Origin: Vibrio alfacsensis
Lineage (GTDB): Bacteria > Pseudomonadota > Gammaproteobacteria > Enterobacterales > Vibrionaceae
Length of the DNA: 64,000 nt
Direction: 5' to 3'
Assembly (NCBI RefSeq): GCF_003544875.1
Contig: NZ_CP032095.1
Location: forward strand, 1-64,000
The notes under the pieces were generated by a model. The model ran no database searches. It was not told the DNA's origin and saw only the letters and a list, made by a program, of their open reading frames with translations. The position numbers and the translations under genes are program-made. The first letter of the stretch is position 1. Every line of letters begins with the position of its first letter. Shown here one piece after another: positions 1-8,923 of the stretch.

Positions 1-1200
1 ATGGACACTCAACAAACGACAGCAACTTTTCAATCACTAAAAGATGGCGCGGATTCTTACATCAAACGCCGCAACCTACGTCTTTTAGCTAATCATCGCA
101 AAGAGTTACGTAACTTTACTCGCGCAGAAGCTTCTACTTACTTAGGGATTGACGCAAAAACCCTAGATAAGTACGTCGCTGCCGCTAACATTGATCCGCG
201 TCGACATGAAGATTCTCAGTGGAATATCGACATTGAAGAAATGTACCGTGTACGCGATTTGTTGCCAGAAACCCTTCGTAAAGAAAACAAGTTCATCCGC
301 AGCAACGATCAAAAGTTACAAGTTGTCGTTATCCAAAACCAGAAAGGTGGTGTGGGTAAAACAGTGTCCGCGGCGACCATCGCGTCAGGCTTAGCAACAG
401 AGTTTCATCAGGAGTACCGCATTGGTCTAATTGATATGGACGGTCAGGCGACACTATCAATGTACTACGCTCCAGAAGCAGAACAAGAGGGTAACCTTTC
501 TGTCGGCGATCTGATGATGCGTAACTTCGAATTGGATGAAGGAGAAACATTTGATCAAGCGGTATCGGATGCTTTTCTTGCGACGACAATTCCTAACCTA
601 CGTATTTTACCCGCGTCTCAGACAGACCGAGCAATTGAAGGTTGGTTTCATGAGCAAGTGTTTAGCCACAAACTTGCGTCACCATATTCTATCCTAAGCG
701 ATATTATTGACGCCGTTCGTGACGAGTTCGATATCATCATTATCGATACGCCTCCGTCTCTCGGTTACGCTACTTACAACGCTTACTTTGCAGCAACAAG
801 CGTGGTATTCCCATTGTCTATCACTGAAAATGACATTGATGCGACCTGTTCTTACTTCAGCTATATCCCTCAAGTTTGGGCTCTTTTGGCGAACGCAAAT
901 CACCAAGGCTATGACTTCATGAAAATCATGCTGACTAACCATCGTGATAGCTCTACAACAACAGAATTGATGAACAGTCTTTACGACAATTTCGCACCTT
1001 ATATCTACTCCAAAGAATTTAAACACAGTGAAGCCGTGCGTCAGGCATCATCACTGCTTTCAACCGTTTTTGATATGTCAAAAAGTGAATACCCAAAAAG
1101 TAAAGCCACTTTCCAGTCTGCGCAGCAAAATAGTTACGAGGTAACAAGTCAAATCTTGCGCGATATTGTGAACGTTTGGCGTGAACAGGAGCAAGCATAA
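1..1200 (+). CDS. parA: ParA-family partition ATPase
   Basis: Type Ia plasmid/chromid partition ATPase of 399 residues that would segregate replicon copies together with ParB. Seen: an N-terminal helix-turn-helix-like region (about residues 35-85), then the deviant Walker A KGGVGKT at 115-121, the A-prime motif GLIDMDGQ near 143 and the Walker B segment DIIIIDTPPS near 243. The long N-terminal DNA-binding extension is typical of ParA proteins that also repress their own operon (family knowledge). The stop codon overlaps the parB start (TAATG). The window begins exactly at its ATG, so its promoter and any upstream operator lie outside, probably at the other end of a circular record. Confidence 0.93.
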   Translation: MDTQQTTATFQSLKDGADSYIKRRNLRLLANHRKELRNFTRAEASTYLGIDAKTLDKYVAAANIDPRRHEDSQWNIDIEEMYRVRDLLPETLRKENKFIRSNDQKLQVVVIQNQKGGVGKTVSAATIASGLATEFHQEYRIGLIDMDGQATLSMYYAPEAEQEGNLSVGDLMMRNFELDEGETFDQAVSDAFLATTIPNLRILPASQTDRAIEGWFHEQVFSHKLASPYSILSDIIDAVRDEFDIIIIDTPPSLGYATYNAYFAATSVVFPLSITENDIDATCSYFSYIPQVWALLANANHQGYDFMKIMLTNHRDSSTTTELMNSLYDNFAPYIYSKEFKHSEAVRQASSLLSTVFDMSKSEYPKSKATFQSAQQNSYEVTSQILRDIVNVWREQEQA

Positions 1201-2277
1201 TGGCTAAAAAACGTGGTGGTAGCCCTCTAGGAAATGCATTAGGCTCAGCTGAAGCACAGCAAGCAGCAGCACAAGCAAACTTAAACTCGCTAACTCGACA
1301 ATTAAGTAACGAGCTAGAAAAAAGTGGGCACTCTCCCGCTGAGTACTTGCAAAAACAGTTTGGTATCGAATCTGTCGGCCAAAGTATGACATGGCAACTC
1401 GCGTCTGGTGAGTCTGCGACATTTAGCGAAGTAACCTTGTCATACGAACAAGTTCGTGATGACACTTACGTCACTTTTGATGTGAATGGTCGCGATCAGT
1501 CAATGCTTACAAAGGAATCACTTCAAGATCTTAACTCTCTAGAATTTCAACAATTCTACCCTGCTGTTGGCCGAGAAGTTGAAGGAAAGCTGGATATTTT
1601 AGATGGTTCACGTCGTCGTGCTTGGTTTTTGTTGCAAGAGGGGAAAGTTAAAGAATTTCGTATCTTAGTGACACGAGACCACATCTCTATTGCCGATGCA
1701 AAAGCATTAGCCAAACAGCTACAAACGGCTAAAGAACACAACTTACGTGAAATCGGTAAGCAATGCTTGGCAATAAAACAATCCAATGAGGGTATTACTC
1801 AAGCTGAAATTGCCGCTCAAGTTGGGTTGAGTCAAGCAGGTGTGAGTAAGGCCATCAAAGCAGCAAGTATTGATGACGAACTTGTAAAACTATTCCCGGT
1901 GGTGAATGCTCTTTCACATCCCGATTACACTTTGCTTGATAAGGTAATGAAAGTTTGTTCAAACCCGGGTATCTTGTCGGTGTTCATTCAGAATATCGAG
2001 CAAAAGCTTGTCAATATTCAGGCTGAATATTCTACACAAGACCAAAAAGATGCCATTGTTTCTTTGATTAAAAATGAATTAAAGATAGAAGAAGAAAAAA
2101 CAAGAAAAAGAGAAAGCGGAAGTAACTACACTAGCCCAATTCAGCTCTAAGAGCATGTTTGCTCGCAAAAGAGTGAAAGGTCGTAACTTCTCTTATGAGT
2201 TTTCTCGTTTACCGAAATCTCTTCAAGAAGAGTTGGATCGAGCTATCACTCAGGTATTGGATAATCACAAAGCATAG
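1200..2277 (+). CDS. parB: ParB-family centromere-binding protein, split by one-base frameshift
   Basis: ParB partner of the upstream ATPase. Seen: a ParB-box-like DGSRRRAW segment near 135-142 and a helix-turn-helix around 200-222 (AEIAAQVGLSQAGVSKAIK). The first frame stops at 2150, but the next frame continues with a conserved-looking basic C-terminus (FARKRVKGRNFSYEF) to a TAG at 2275-2277. Removing one A from the A6 run at 2095-2100 joins the two frames into 358 residues, the expected ParB length including the C-terminal dimerisation domain. Because partition needs that domain, I read this as a sequencing error or very recent mutation. No obvious parS array was recognised nearby. Confidence 0.88.
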
Positions 2278-2303
2278 TTTCTAGCTCAAGATAATGGCCT
2301 CAT

Positions 2304-2332
2304 AGCCAGTCTTTTATGACTGGCTTTTTTTA
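2304..2332 (+). terminator. Rho-independent terminator of parAB
   Basis: AGCCAGTC at 2304-2311 pairs with GACTGGCT at 2318-2325 around a 6-base loop, followed by a T-rich tail. It lies 27 bases after the reconstructed parB stop, which supports that downstream stop. Confidence 0.85.
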
Positions 2333-2713
2333 CACCAATATTTCATACCAAACGCAAATAGCAAATATTCTGAGTAGTACAGAAAATGCTATCGGGCAAT
2401 ATGCTACTTTCGCCCCATATTTCCAAGTACGACCAAGAAGCTTGGTTCAATGATAAAGACTTGCTTTGAAAACACAGCAACAATTTGAAGACCTAAAATG
2501 ACACCTATCTCTCGAAAATTTGCATCCGTGACGACGATAGGCAGGACGGCCTCATTGGGGTTAGCTTTAAAGAAAAAGGCTGTTATTTCGAAAATGAAAT
2601 AACAGCCTTTACTTTAAAACTCACACTCTGAAGCTTAGTTCTCAGAGTTACCTGTAAACCTAGTGGTTCGTGTCAGACTTAGGGCCTAGAGGCCACTTGG
2701 TAAGATCAAAACA
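2333..2713. other. Intergenic region between parB and the steroid operon
   Basis: About 380 bases between convergent units. I see no convincing gene; short open stretches around 2400-2560 have no start signal and match no family I recognise. The only clear element is the hairpin at 2578-2607. Confidence 0.6.
2578..2607 (-). terminator. Bidirectional terminator hairpin, mainly for the minus-strand operon
   Basis: GGCTGTTATTTC at 2578-2589 pairs perfectly with GAAATAACAGCC at 2596-2607 (12-bp stem, 6-base loop). On the minus strand it is followed by TTTTTCTTT, a good intrinsic terminator for the operon ending at 2714. It could also stop plus-strand readthrough. A centromere role is possible but unsupported. 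Confidence 0.8.
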
Positions 2714-3493
2714 TCAGAATTGCTTTGCACGCATCATCGCATCCATACCACCATCAACGAACAGGACACTGCCACTAATAAAACTCGCCCTATCAGAAAC
2801 CAAAAAGGACACTGCATTAGCAATTTCTTCTGGCTGTCCGTTACGGCCAATTGGCGCAACAAAGTTTTTCACTGCTTCACCAAATCGAGGGTCATCTTTT
2901 GATGCTTGATGTAGCGGCGTTTCCACAGCGCCGGGAGCAACAACATTTACGCGAATGCCCTTACTTGCAATAGAAACTGATAACTTACGAGCCCACGCCG
3001 TCACCGCAAACTTAGATGCAGCATAAGCTAAATGTGTTGACCCTGAAGCCTCTGCAAGACGGTTTGCTTGCTGTTCATCGAAATCAAACATGGCTTGGGC
3101 AAGATCTGCTGTTTCTTTTTGTTGATGTGTGGCTGCAACAGAACCAATAACAACCACAGATGCATTTTCAGATTCAACCAACAATGGCGCTAAACCATCA
3201 ACCAGTTCAGTAACACCAAAGAAGTTAACACCAACAATAAGAGATGCCGATGGCGCTGTCACCCCCACTCCAGCACAACAAATGATACCGTCAAGTTGAC
3301 CATCACACAGACGTTGCGTTTCATCTATCGCAGATTGACGACCTACCTTAGAAGATAGGTCTGCTGCGATACGAGTAAATTTGCCGTCAGTCTTTTGGTC
3401 AATACCGATGATGCTATGCCCCTCGGATTCCAACATTCTACAAACTTGAGCACCGATTCCTGATGCTGAACCTGTGACTGCAATTGAGCCCAT
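2714..3493 (-). CDS. hsdA: 3-alpha-hydroxysteroid dehydrogenase/carbonyl reductase (SDR)
   Basis: Short-chain dehydrogenase of 259 residues that closely resembles, from memory, the Comamonas testosteroni 3-alpha-HSD/carbonyl reductase: same length, the GSASGIG nucleotide loop at 8-14, CAGVG after the fourth strand, a long insertion before the catalytic tetrad, Tyr157-x3-Lys161 with Ser118, and an MRAKQF C-terminus where the Comamonas enzyme ends MRPTQF. Expected reaction: NAD-dependent oxidation of 3-alpha-hydroxysteroids, including bile salts, to 3-oxosteroids, an entry step of steroid catabolism. Last gene of a five-gene minus-strand operon; AAGGAG precedes the ATG. Assignment is by remembered similarity; substrate is inferred. 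Confidence 0.82.
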   Translation of the reverse strand: MGSIAVTGSASGIGAQVCRMLESEGHSIIGIDQKTDGKFTRIAADLSSKVGRQSAIDETQRLCDGQLDGIICCAGVGVTAPSASLIVGVNFFGVTELVDGLAPLLVESENASVVVIGSVAATHQQKETADLAQAMFDFDEQQANRLAEASGSTHLAYAASKFAVTAWARKLSVSIASKGIRVNVVAPGAVETPLHQASKDDPRFGEAVKNFVAPIGRNGQPEEIANAVSFLVSDRASFISGSVLFVDGGMDAMMRAKQF

Positions 3494-3515
3494 AACTACT
3501 CCTTAGTTTCATTTA

Positions 3516-4538
3516 TCACACTGATTGTCTTGCCATCGTCATTGCGGTGTCATCAATCATATCTTCTTGGCCACCAACGGTACCTTGACGTCCTAATTCC
3601 ATCAAAATGTCGCGTGCTGGAACCCCAAACTTAGCTTCTGCTCGTTTGGCAAACAACAAAAATGAGGAGTAAACACCCGCATAGCCAAGCGTCAACGCAT
3701 CTCGATCAATTCGAATTGGCTGCTCCATAAATGGCGTCACAATATCTTCAGCCACGTCCATTACTTTGTATAGATCAACACCATGATGGATACTCATTCG
3801 ATTAAGTACCGCCACCATCACCTCCAGTGGTGTATTGCCTGCCCCTGCACCGAGGCCTGCGGAAGACACATCAATACGTATTGCCCCAGCGTCCATGGCA
3901 GCCAGCGAATTGGGAATACTCATTCCCAAATTATGATGACCATGAAAACCGATTTGGGTATCAGGCTTAAGCGCATCTCTAAGGCGAGCGATACGCGCAG
4001 TCACGTCCTCCGGCAGCATGTATCCTGCAGAATCAGTACAATAGATGCAGTTTGCACCATATGACTCCATAAGCTTTGCTTGTTCAACTAATGCCTCTGG
4101 AGAGGCCATATGCGCCATCATCAAAAAGCCGACGGTGTCCATCTCTAACTCACGAGCAAGCCCAATATGTTGCTGAGAAACATCAGCTTCAGTGCAGTGT
4201 GTCGCAACGCGAATGGTGCTAACCCCTAAGTCATGGGCCATACGTAAGTGATCTACCGTCCCAATACCCGGCAGTAACAGCGCGGATACTTTAGCTTGTT
4301 TCATCTTTGGAATCACTGCACTCAAGTACTCTTCGTCCGTATGTGCCGGGAAACCATAATTCAAGGAAGAACCACCTAAGCCATCACCGTGTGTCACCTC
4401 AATCAAAGGGATTCCGGCATCGTCTAGATTCGTCGCCACAGCCATCATTTCATCAAGGCTGATCTGATGGCGTTTCGCATGCATGCCATCACGAAGTGAC
4501 ATTTCATGCAAGATCACTTGTCTATTGTCTAAATCCAT
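3516..4538 (-). CDS. tesG: 4-hydroxy-2-oxovalerate-type aldolase (DmpG/MhpE/HsaF family)
   Basis: Metal-dependent class II pyruvate aldolase of 340 residues in the HMG-CoA-lyase-like TIM-barrel family. Arg16-Asp17 and His20 occupy the positions known as catalytic and metal-binding residues in BphI, and GFHGHHNLG carries the second metal-ligand pair. It would cleave 4-hydroxy-2-oxo acids from meta-cleavage pathways into pyruvate and an aldehyde passed to the adjacent dehydrogenase, with which the family forms a channelling complex. I chose the ATG at 4538 because AAGGAG lies just upstream; a longer reading would overlap the preceding gene without a ribosome site. In steroid pathways the substrate is 4-hydroxy-2-oxohexanoate. 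The symbol follows Comamonas usage, by context. Confidence 0.9.
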   Translation of the reverse strand: MDLDNRQVILHEMSLRDGMHAKRHQISLDEMMAVATNLDDAGIPLIEVTHGDGLGGSSLNYGFPAHTDEEYLSAVIPKMKQAKVSALLLPGIGTVDHLRMAHDLGVSTIRVATHCTEADVSQQHIGLARELEMDTVGFLMMAHMASPEALVEQAKLMESYGANCIYCTDSAGYMLPEDVTARIARLRDALKPDTQIGFHGHHNLGMSIPNSLAAMDAGAIRIDVSSAGLGAGAGNTPLEVMVAVLNRMSIHHGVDLYKVMDVAEDIVTPFMEQPIRIDRDALTLGYAGVYSSFLLFAKRAEAKFGVPARDILMELGRQGTVGGQEDMIDDTAMTMARQSV

Positions 4539-4548
4539 GGTGCGCTCC

Positions 4549-5451
4549 TTACACTGCAACGGATGATTCAATTTCTGACAACATATCAACAGCAAGCATT
4601 TCAGCTGTCTTTGCCGCTGAAGCCGTCATGATATCTAGATTGCCCGCATACTTAGGTAGGTAGTCCCCTAGCCCTTCCACTTCAAGAAAAATAGACACTT
4701 TATTACCATCAAAAATAGGGCCGTTTTTGAGCGTATATCCGGGTACATAACGCTGAACATCTTGAATCATCGCATTCACTGACTCGGTAATTGCAGCTTG
4801 ATCAGGCGTGTCTTTCGTCAAGCAATGGATCGTGTCACGCATAATTAGTGGTGGTTCTGCTGGATTAATGATAATGATCGCTTTACCTGATTTTGCTCCC
4901 CCAACCTCTTCCACGGCTTGTGCAGTCGTTCGAGTGAACTCATCAACATTTTGTCGAGTGCCTGGCCCAACCGAACGAGAAGAAACGGTAGCAACAATCT
5001 CCCCGTATTCAACATCTTGCACTCGTGACACCGCCGCAACCATCGGTATGGTCGCTTGCCCTCCACACGTAACCATATTGACATTCATTATTGAATTCGG
5101 CAGTTTTTTTAAATTCACAGGGGGAACACAATAAGGACCTATCGCAGCAGGTGTCAGGTCAACCATCACCACACCCAGTGCATTCAGCTTACGAGAGTTT
5201 TCTTCATGTACATAAGCAGAGGTCGCATCAAAGGCTATCTTTATCTCGTCTTCTTCGACATGGGGAAGCAGACCATCCACTCCCATTGCTGTGGTTTTCA
5301 ATCCAGCTTCTCTTGCTCTGGCTAACCCCTCGGATTGTGAGTCAATACCGACCATCCAAACGGGTTCGAGCACCTCACTTCGTTGCAGTTTGTACAATAA
5401 ATCTGTACCAATGTTACCGGAACCGATCAGAGCACATTTGATTTTATTCAT
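4549..5451 (-). CDS. tesF: Acylating acetaldehyde/propionaldehyde dehydrogenase (DmpF/MhpF/HsaG family)
   Basis: CoA-acylating aldehyde dehydrogenase of 300 residues. The Rossmann motif GSGNIGTDL is at 10-18 and the catalytic cysteine is Cys129 in [12 protein letters not shown], close to Cys131 of BphJ. It would oxidise the aldehyde released by the neighbouring aldolase (propanal in the steroid pathway) to the acyl-CoA with NAD and CoA. It sits 10 bases upstream of the aldolase start in the same operon, the usual arrangement for this bifunctional pair. An AAAGGAATG ribosome site precedes the ATG. The gene is intact. Confidence 0.92.
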   Translation of the reverse strand: MNKIKCALIGSGNIGTDLLYKLQRSEVLEPVWMVGIDSQSEGLARAREAGLKTTAMGVDGLLPHVEEDEIKIAFDATSAYVHEENSRKLNALGVVMVDLTPAAIGPYCVPPVNLKKLPNSIMNVNMVTCGGQATIPMVAAVSRVQDVEYGEIVATVSSRSVGPGTRQNVDEFTRTTAQAVEEVGGAKSGKAIIIINPAEPPLIMRDTIHCLTKDTPDQAAITESVNAMIQDVQRYVPGYTLKNGPIFDGNKVSIFLEVEGLGDYLPKYAGNLDIMTASAAKTAEMLAVDMLSEIESSVAV

Positions 5452-5497
5452 TTGTCATTCCTTTGGTTTGTCCAATTGCATTGCTGAGTTTGAAAAA

Positions 5498-6295
5498 TCA
5501 CGCAACAAAACTGATACTTGCTTTCCCTAGCCCTTCAATTTCCATCTCAAAATGGTCTCCCGGATGGGCATCGATTAAAGGAGCTAATGCGCCGGAAAGT
5601 ATGATTTCGCCCTTTTTAAAAGGAATACCATACTCTCCTAGTGTGTTCGCCAACCAAGCAACAGCTTGAGCTGGATGACCTTGCACAGCACTACCCTGCC
5701 CTTGAGCTGCCAACTTGCCATTGTGATGAACTTTCATCTGCGCCTGAGCTAAGTCAATCGTGTTTGGATCGACTCGAGATTCACCAATCACAAACACGCC
5801 GCACGACGCATTATCAGCAATCGTATCGATGATGCTGATTCGCCAATTTTCAATTCGTGAATCGACAATCTCAAAACATGGCGCAACCCATTCTGTTGCT
5901 TCAATGACTTGTTCCGCAGTAACACCTGGGCCAATCAAATCTTGTTTTAGGCAAAACGCAATCTCACCCTCAGCCCGTGGCTGAATTAACTTTGCTTGCG
6001 CTAAACTGACTTGTGCACCATCTTCATAGTGCATAGTGTCGGTAAGAAATCCAAAATCAGGTTGATGCACATTTAACATCTCCTGAACGGCTTTACTGGT
6101 CACCCCAATTTTTTTACCGATTACAACCTCACCGTCTTGCTCTCTTTTCGCCAATGCATACAAAGACATTTGATACGCATCATCAATGCTGAACAACACT
6201 CTTTCATGGTTTTCAACAAGTGGTTTTATCGTTTTTCGTTGACGCAATGCTTGATATAACTGTTCACCAAACTCTGCTATGTGATTATCACTCAT
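5498..6295 (-). CDS. tesE: 2-hydroxypenta-2,4-dienoate-type hydratase (MhpD/DmpE/HsaE family)
   Basis: Fumarylacetoacetase-like hydratase of 265 residues, the usual length. Seen: GKKIGVTSKAVQ and the acidic cluster in RAEGEIAFCL, characteristic of 2-keto-4-pentenoate hydratases, and the IDAHPGDHFEMEIEGLG C-terminal segment. It would hydrate the 2-hydroxydienoate released by the meta-cleavage hydrolase, giving the 4-hydroxy-2-oxo acid used by the aldolase encoded two genes downstream. AAGGAG precedes the ATG and the gene lies 10 bases after the reductase stop. In a steroid context the substrate would be 2-hydroxyhexa-2,4-dienoate. Confidence 0.9.
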   Translation of the reverse strand: MSDNHIAEFGEQLYQALRQRKTIKPLVENHERVLFSIDDAYQMSLYALAKREQDGEVVIGKKIGVTSKAVQEMLNVHQPDFGFLTDTMHYEDGAQVSLAQAKLIQPRAEGEIAFCLKQDLIGPGVTAEQVIEATEWVAPCFEIVDSRIENWRISIIDTIADNASCGVFVIGESRVDPNTIDLAQAQMKVHHNGKLAAQGQGSAVQGHPAQAVAWLANTLGEYGIPFKKGEIILSGALAPLIDAHPGDHFEMEIEGLGKASISFVA

Positions 6296-6305
6296 GCAAC
6301 ACTCC

Positions 6306-7274
6306 TTAAGATGCGTTCGCCCATAGATCTGGCAATCCTGGATCGGTGTGTTGGATTAAACGTTTAAGTATCACTTTTAGCGCTTTTACATCCCCCTCAC
6401 CCAATTCTGCAATCAGTTCTTCTTCGATCACTTTGGCTTCCGAGATATGAAGCAATGCTGCTTTGTGGCCTTTTTCAGTAAGAACGTATCGCTCTGAATC
6501 TTGTTTAACAGCATCAAGAGAAACCAACTCAGCCATGTGCTCATAAGTAATTTCCTGCCCGGCATAATCAACATGCGCATTAATTTGCTCTAATGAAATA
6601 TCATCTTGAATAGTTAGTACCGACAGCACAAAAAAGTGTGCTGCTGTCATGCTTTCAGCACTGAGCGTCTTTTGTAATTTTCCTAGCATTTGAAAGTGAG
6701 CTCGTCCCAACAGATATCCGAGCAAATCTTCACTATAACTGCATTCCAATGCTTCACTTGCTGACGACAACTTGAGCTCTTGCCAAGGCTTTTTTGCTGT
6801 CACTGCATACTGACCGGATTGAAACGCTAGCGGTGGCAAGTCTTGTTGGTCAAAAGCGATCACTTCACCGATAAATATAATGTGGTCACCACCATCATGC
6901 GTAAATGCAGTACGGCATTGAAACCTTGCTGTACATTGCTTGATGAGTGGAGCGTCTGAAACACCATTATCGAGTTCCAACCCCGCAAATTTATCTTCAC
7001 CTTTGGAAGCAAAAAGGTTTGAAAGTGACTGTTGTTCCGCCGCTAGTACGTGCACATTCCAGTGAGTTGATTCAGTAAATGCCGGCACACTCATTGCCGT
7101 TTTGGCAAGGCTCCAAAGCACCAAAGGCGGGTCTAGTGACACAGAGTTAAAACTGTTTGCGGTAAGGCCGACAGCATGTCCCTCTCCATCACGAGTTGTG
7201 ATGATCGTGACACCCGTGGTGAATGTGCCCAAAGCGTTTCGTAGCGCTTTCGGATCGATATGCGATTGCTTCAT
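6306..7274 (-). CDS. Flavin reductase with C-terminal winged-helix (MarR-like) domain
   Basis: 322 residues in two parts. The N-terminal half (about 8-165) is a flavin-reductase split-barrel domain (ALGTFTTGVTIITT, LTANSFNSVSLDPP, FIGEVIAFDQ). The C-terminal half resembles a MarR-type winged helix. This two-domain length matches the reductase C1 of p-hydroxyphenylacetate hydroxylase rather than the short HsaB/TesA1 reductases of about 190 residues. Inferred role: supply reduced flavin to a two-component phenol hydroxylase acting on the aromatised A ring (HsaA/TesA2 type). That oxygenase is not in the window. First gene of the five-gene operon, with GGAAG ahead of the ATG; the C-terminal domain may sense an aromatic effector. 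Confidence 0.8.
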   Translation of the reverse strand: MKQSHIDPKALRNALGTFTTGVTIITTRDGEGHAVGLTANSFNSVSLDPPLVLWSLAKTAMSVPAFTESTHWNVHVLAAEQQSLSNLFASKGEDKFAGLELDNGVSDAPLIKQCTARFQCRTAFTHDGGDHIIFIGEVIAFDQQDLPPLAFQSGQYAVTAKKPWQELKLSSASEALECSYSEDLLGYLLGRAHFQMLGKLQKTLSAESMTAAHFFVLSVLTIQDDISLEQINAHVDYAGQEITYEHMAELVSLDAVKQDSERYVLTEKGHKAALLHISEAKVIEEELIAELGEGDVKALKVILKRLIQHTDPGLPDLWANAS

Positions 7275-7522
7275 CAGCTCTTCCTTTCTACAAAAATGAG
7301 TTGTATTTCACCTTGTCATTATTGAAAGGAAGCGTGCTCACTCCATCGTCAATACGGACTACAGAATCGCGTGATAAGACTTTGTGAATAGTCCCAATAG
7401 ACGATTCACCACACCTGTGCTTATAAAATAATCAATATGTGAAACTCAAACATAAACACTTCGATGTACTGATTTGCGGCAACTGAGCAAAGTAAACAGG
7501 TGAAGGAACACAGGAGAGAAGC
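7275..7522. promoter_or_regulatory. Divergent promoter region
   Basis: A 248-base gap between the minus-strand steroid operon and the plus-strand envelope operon; both must be transcribed from here. AT-rich stretches near 7420-7445 could hold promoter elements for the rightward operon. No regulator gene is adjacent and I cannot define an operator. Confidence 0.45.
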
Positions 7523-8908
7523 ATGAAATACCAAAAAGGATTCCCCGCGCTATTAGCCAGTATGCTGCTGATTCCCTCAACATCCGTTTTGGCGAAAGTC
7601 TCAGCAGACGAAGCAAGTAAACTGGGTAAAGAGCTTACATGTACTGGGGCGATAGCAACTGGTAATGAAGATGGGACAATCCCTGCGTTTTCAGGCAAAT
7701 GGCTAGGAAAGCCGGACCACGTCGAATATGAACCCCATATTGGCCAACCGCTCGTTGACCCTTATAAAGATGATCAACCTTTGTATGTCATTGATGGGAG
7801 CAATTTCAATCAATACGCCGACAAACTAACTCCAGGCCAAATGGCCATGTTTAAGCAATATCCGGATTCGTTCAAAATGCCCATTTATCCGGGGCGCCGT
7901 GATTTTCGTTACCCGGATGCGGTTTGCCTGACAATGAAAAAGAACGCCGTTGAGTCTGAACTGATTGACGATGGCTTCGGTTTTACGGGTTACAAAGGTG
8001 CCGTACCTTTCCCAATTCCAGATCTCAACCAACCTATGCAGGTATTTGCCAACCAAAACTTCCCATACCGACCTTATACATACAGTACTGTTCGTGATGT
8101 TGCGGATGTAAGTTCATCAGGGTCAATTGCATGGGCCCGCACGTTAAACGAAGGCCTCAATGTAACGACCCATCCAGACGAAGTTGGCAAACCAATTGAT
8201 GGTGTGATGGCGTATAGCTTTGTTTCTTCTATTCTACCTACGCGTAAAGAGGGCAATGCAACCGTTACTTCAGAACCCGTTAACTTCAAACGCGGTAAAC
8301 GTCTTGCTTGGACCTACAATCCCGGAACACGCCGAGTAAGACAATTACCAGAGTATGGTTTTGATACCCCTTTAACCGGTACATCAGGAAAACTCACCTT
8401 AGATTCAGATCGCCTGATGAATGGTTCGCCAGAGCGTTATGAATGGAAAGCGTTTGAACGTCGTGAAATGTTTATTCCAGCGAATGCTTATCGCGTCCAT
8501 CAAGACGATGTGAGCTACGATGCTCTGTTAACCAAAAATCACGCTAACCCAGACTTTATGCGTTATGAATTACGTCGAGTATGGGTACTCGAGGGGCAAC
8601 TAAAAGACGAATATCGTCACAAGTACGGTCGACGAGTCATGTTTATTGATGAAGATACTTGGCATGCCGTCGCTGGCGATTTTTACGACACTCGTGGTGA
8701 GCTTGTCCAATATGCATACATCAACTATTACTACGCCTTTGACGCTCAAAGCTATGAAGCGGGTTCAAGCTTTTATCATGACTTGAAAAGTGGTGGCTAC
8801 GTTGGCTACAACCTTTTCCAAGAACGCGGTGCCGCACCGGTTCTCAATAAGGGTAATTACACAGCTAACAACTTCACACCGGCAGCGCTACGCCGTTTAA
8901 GCCACTAA
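7523..8908 (+). CDS. DUF1329 periplasmic/outer-membrane protein
   Basis: 461 residues with a classical signal peptide (hydrophobic stretch at 9-23, cleavage probably after SVLA), then the DUF1329 body: GKELTCTGAIATGNEDGTIP near the N-terminus, PGTRRVRQLPEYGFDTP and RHKYGRRVMFIDEDTWHA. DUF1329 proteins have a LolA/LolB-like fold and almost always neighbour a DUF1302 gene, as here (15 bases downstream). Such pairs occur with steroid and hydrocarbon catabolic genes in Pseudomonas and Comamonas; transport of hydrophobic compounds across the envelope is the usual inference, not proven. A ribosome site (AGGAGAGAAGC) precedes the ATG. Confidence 0.88.
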   Translation: MKYQKGFPALLASMLLIPSTSVLAKVSADEASKLGKELTCTGAIATGNEDGTIPAFSGKWLGKPDHVEYEPHIGQPLVDPYKDDQPLYVIDGSNFNQYADKLTPGQMAMFKQYPDSFKMPIYPGRRDFRYPDAVCLTMKKNAVESELIDDGFGFTGYKGAVPFPIPDLNQPMQVFANQNFPYRPYTYSTVRDVADVSSSGSIAWARTLNEGLNVTTHPDEVGKPIDGVMAYSFVSSILPTRKEGNATVTSEPVNFKRGKRLAWTYNPGTRRVRQLPEYGFDTPLTGTSGKLTLDSDRLMNGSPERYEWKAFERREMFIPANAYRVHQDDVSYDALLTKNHANPDFMRYELRRVWVLEGQLKDEYRHKYGRRVMFIDEDTWHAVAGDFYDTRGELVQYAYINYYYAFDAQSYEAGSSFYHDLKSGGYVGYNLFQERGAAPVLNKGNYTANNFTPAALRRLSH

Positions 8909-8923
8909 TAGGAGAGTGACATC

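Noticed and set aside
1019..1465. Minus-strand frame over the parA-parB junction
   Set aside because: Shadow of two well-supported genes; no ribosome site or motif.
2578..2607. Hairpin as a parS centromere
   Set aside because: Single copy and followed on the minus strand by a T tract, so a terminator explains it.
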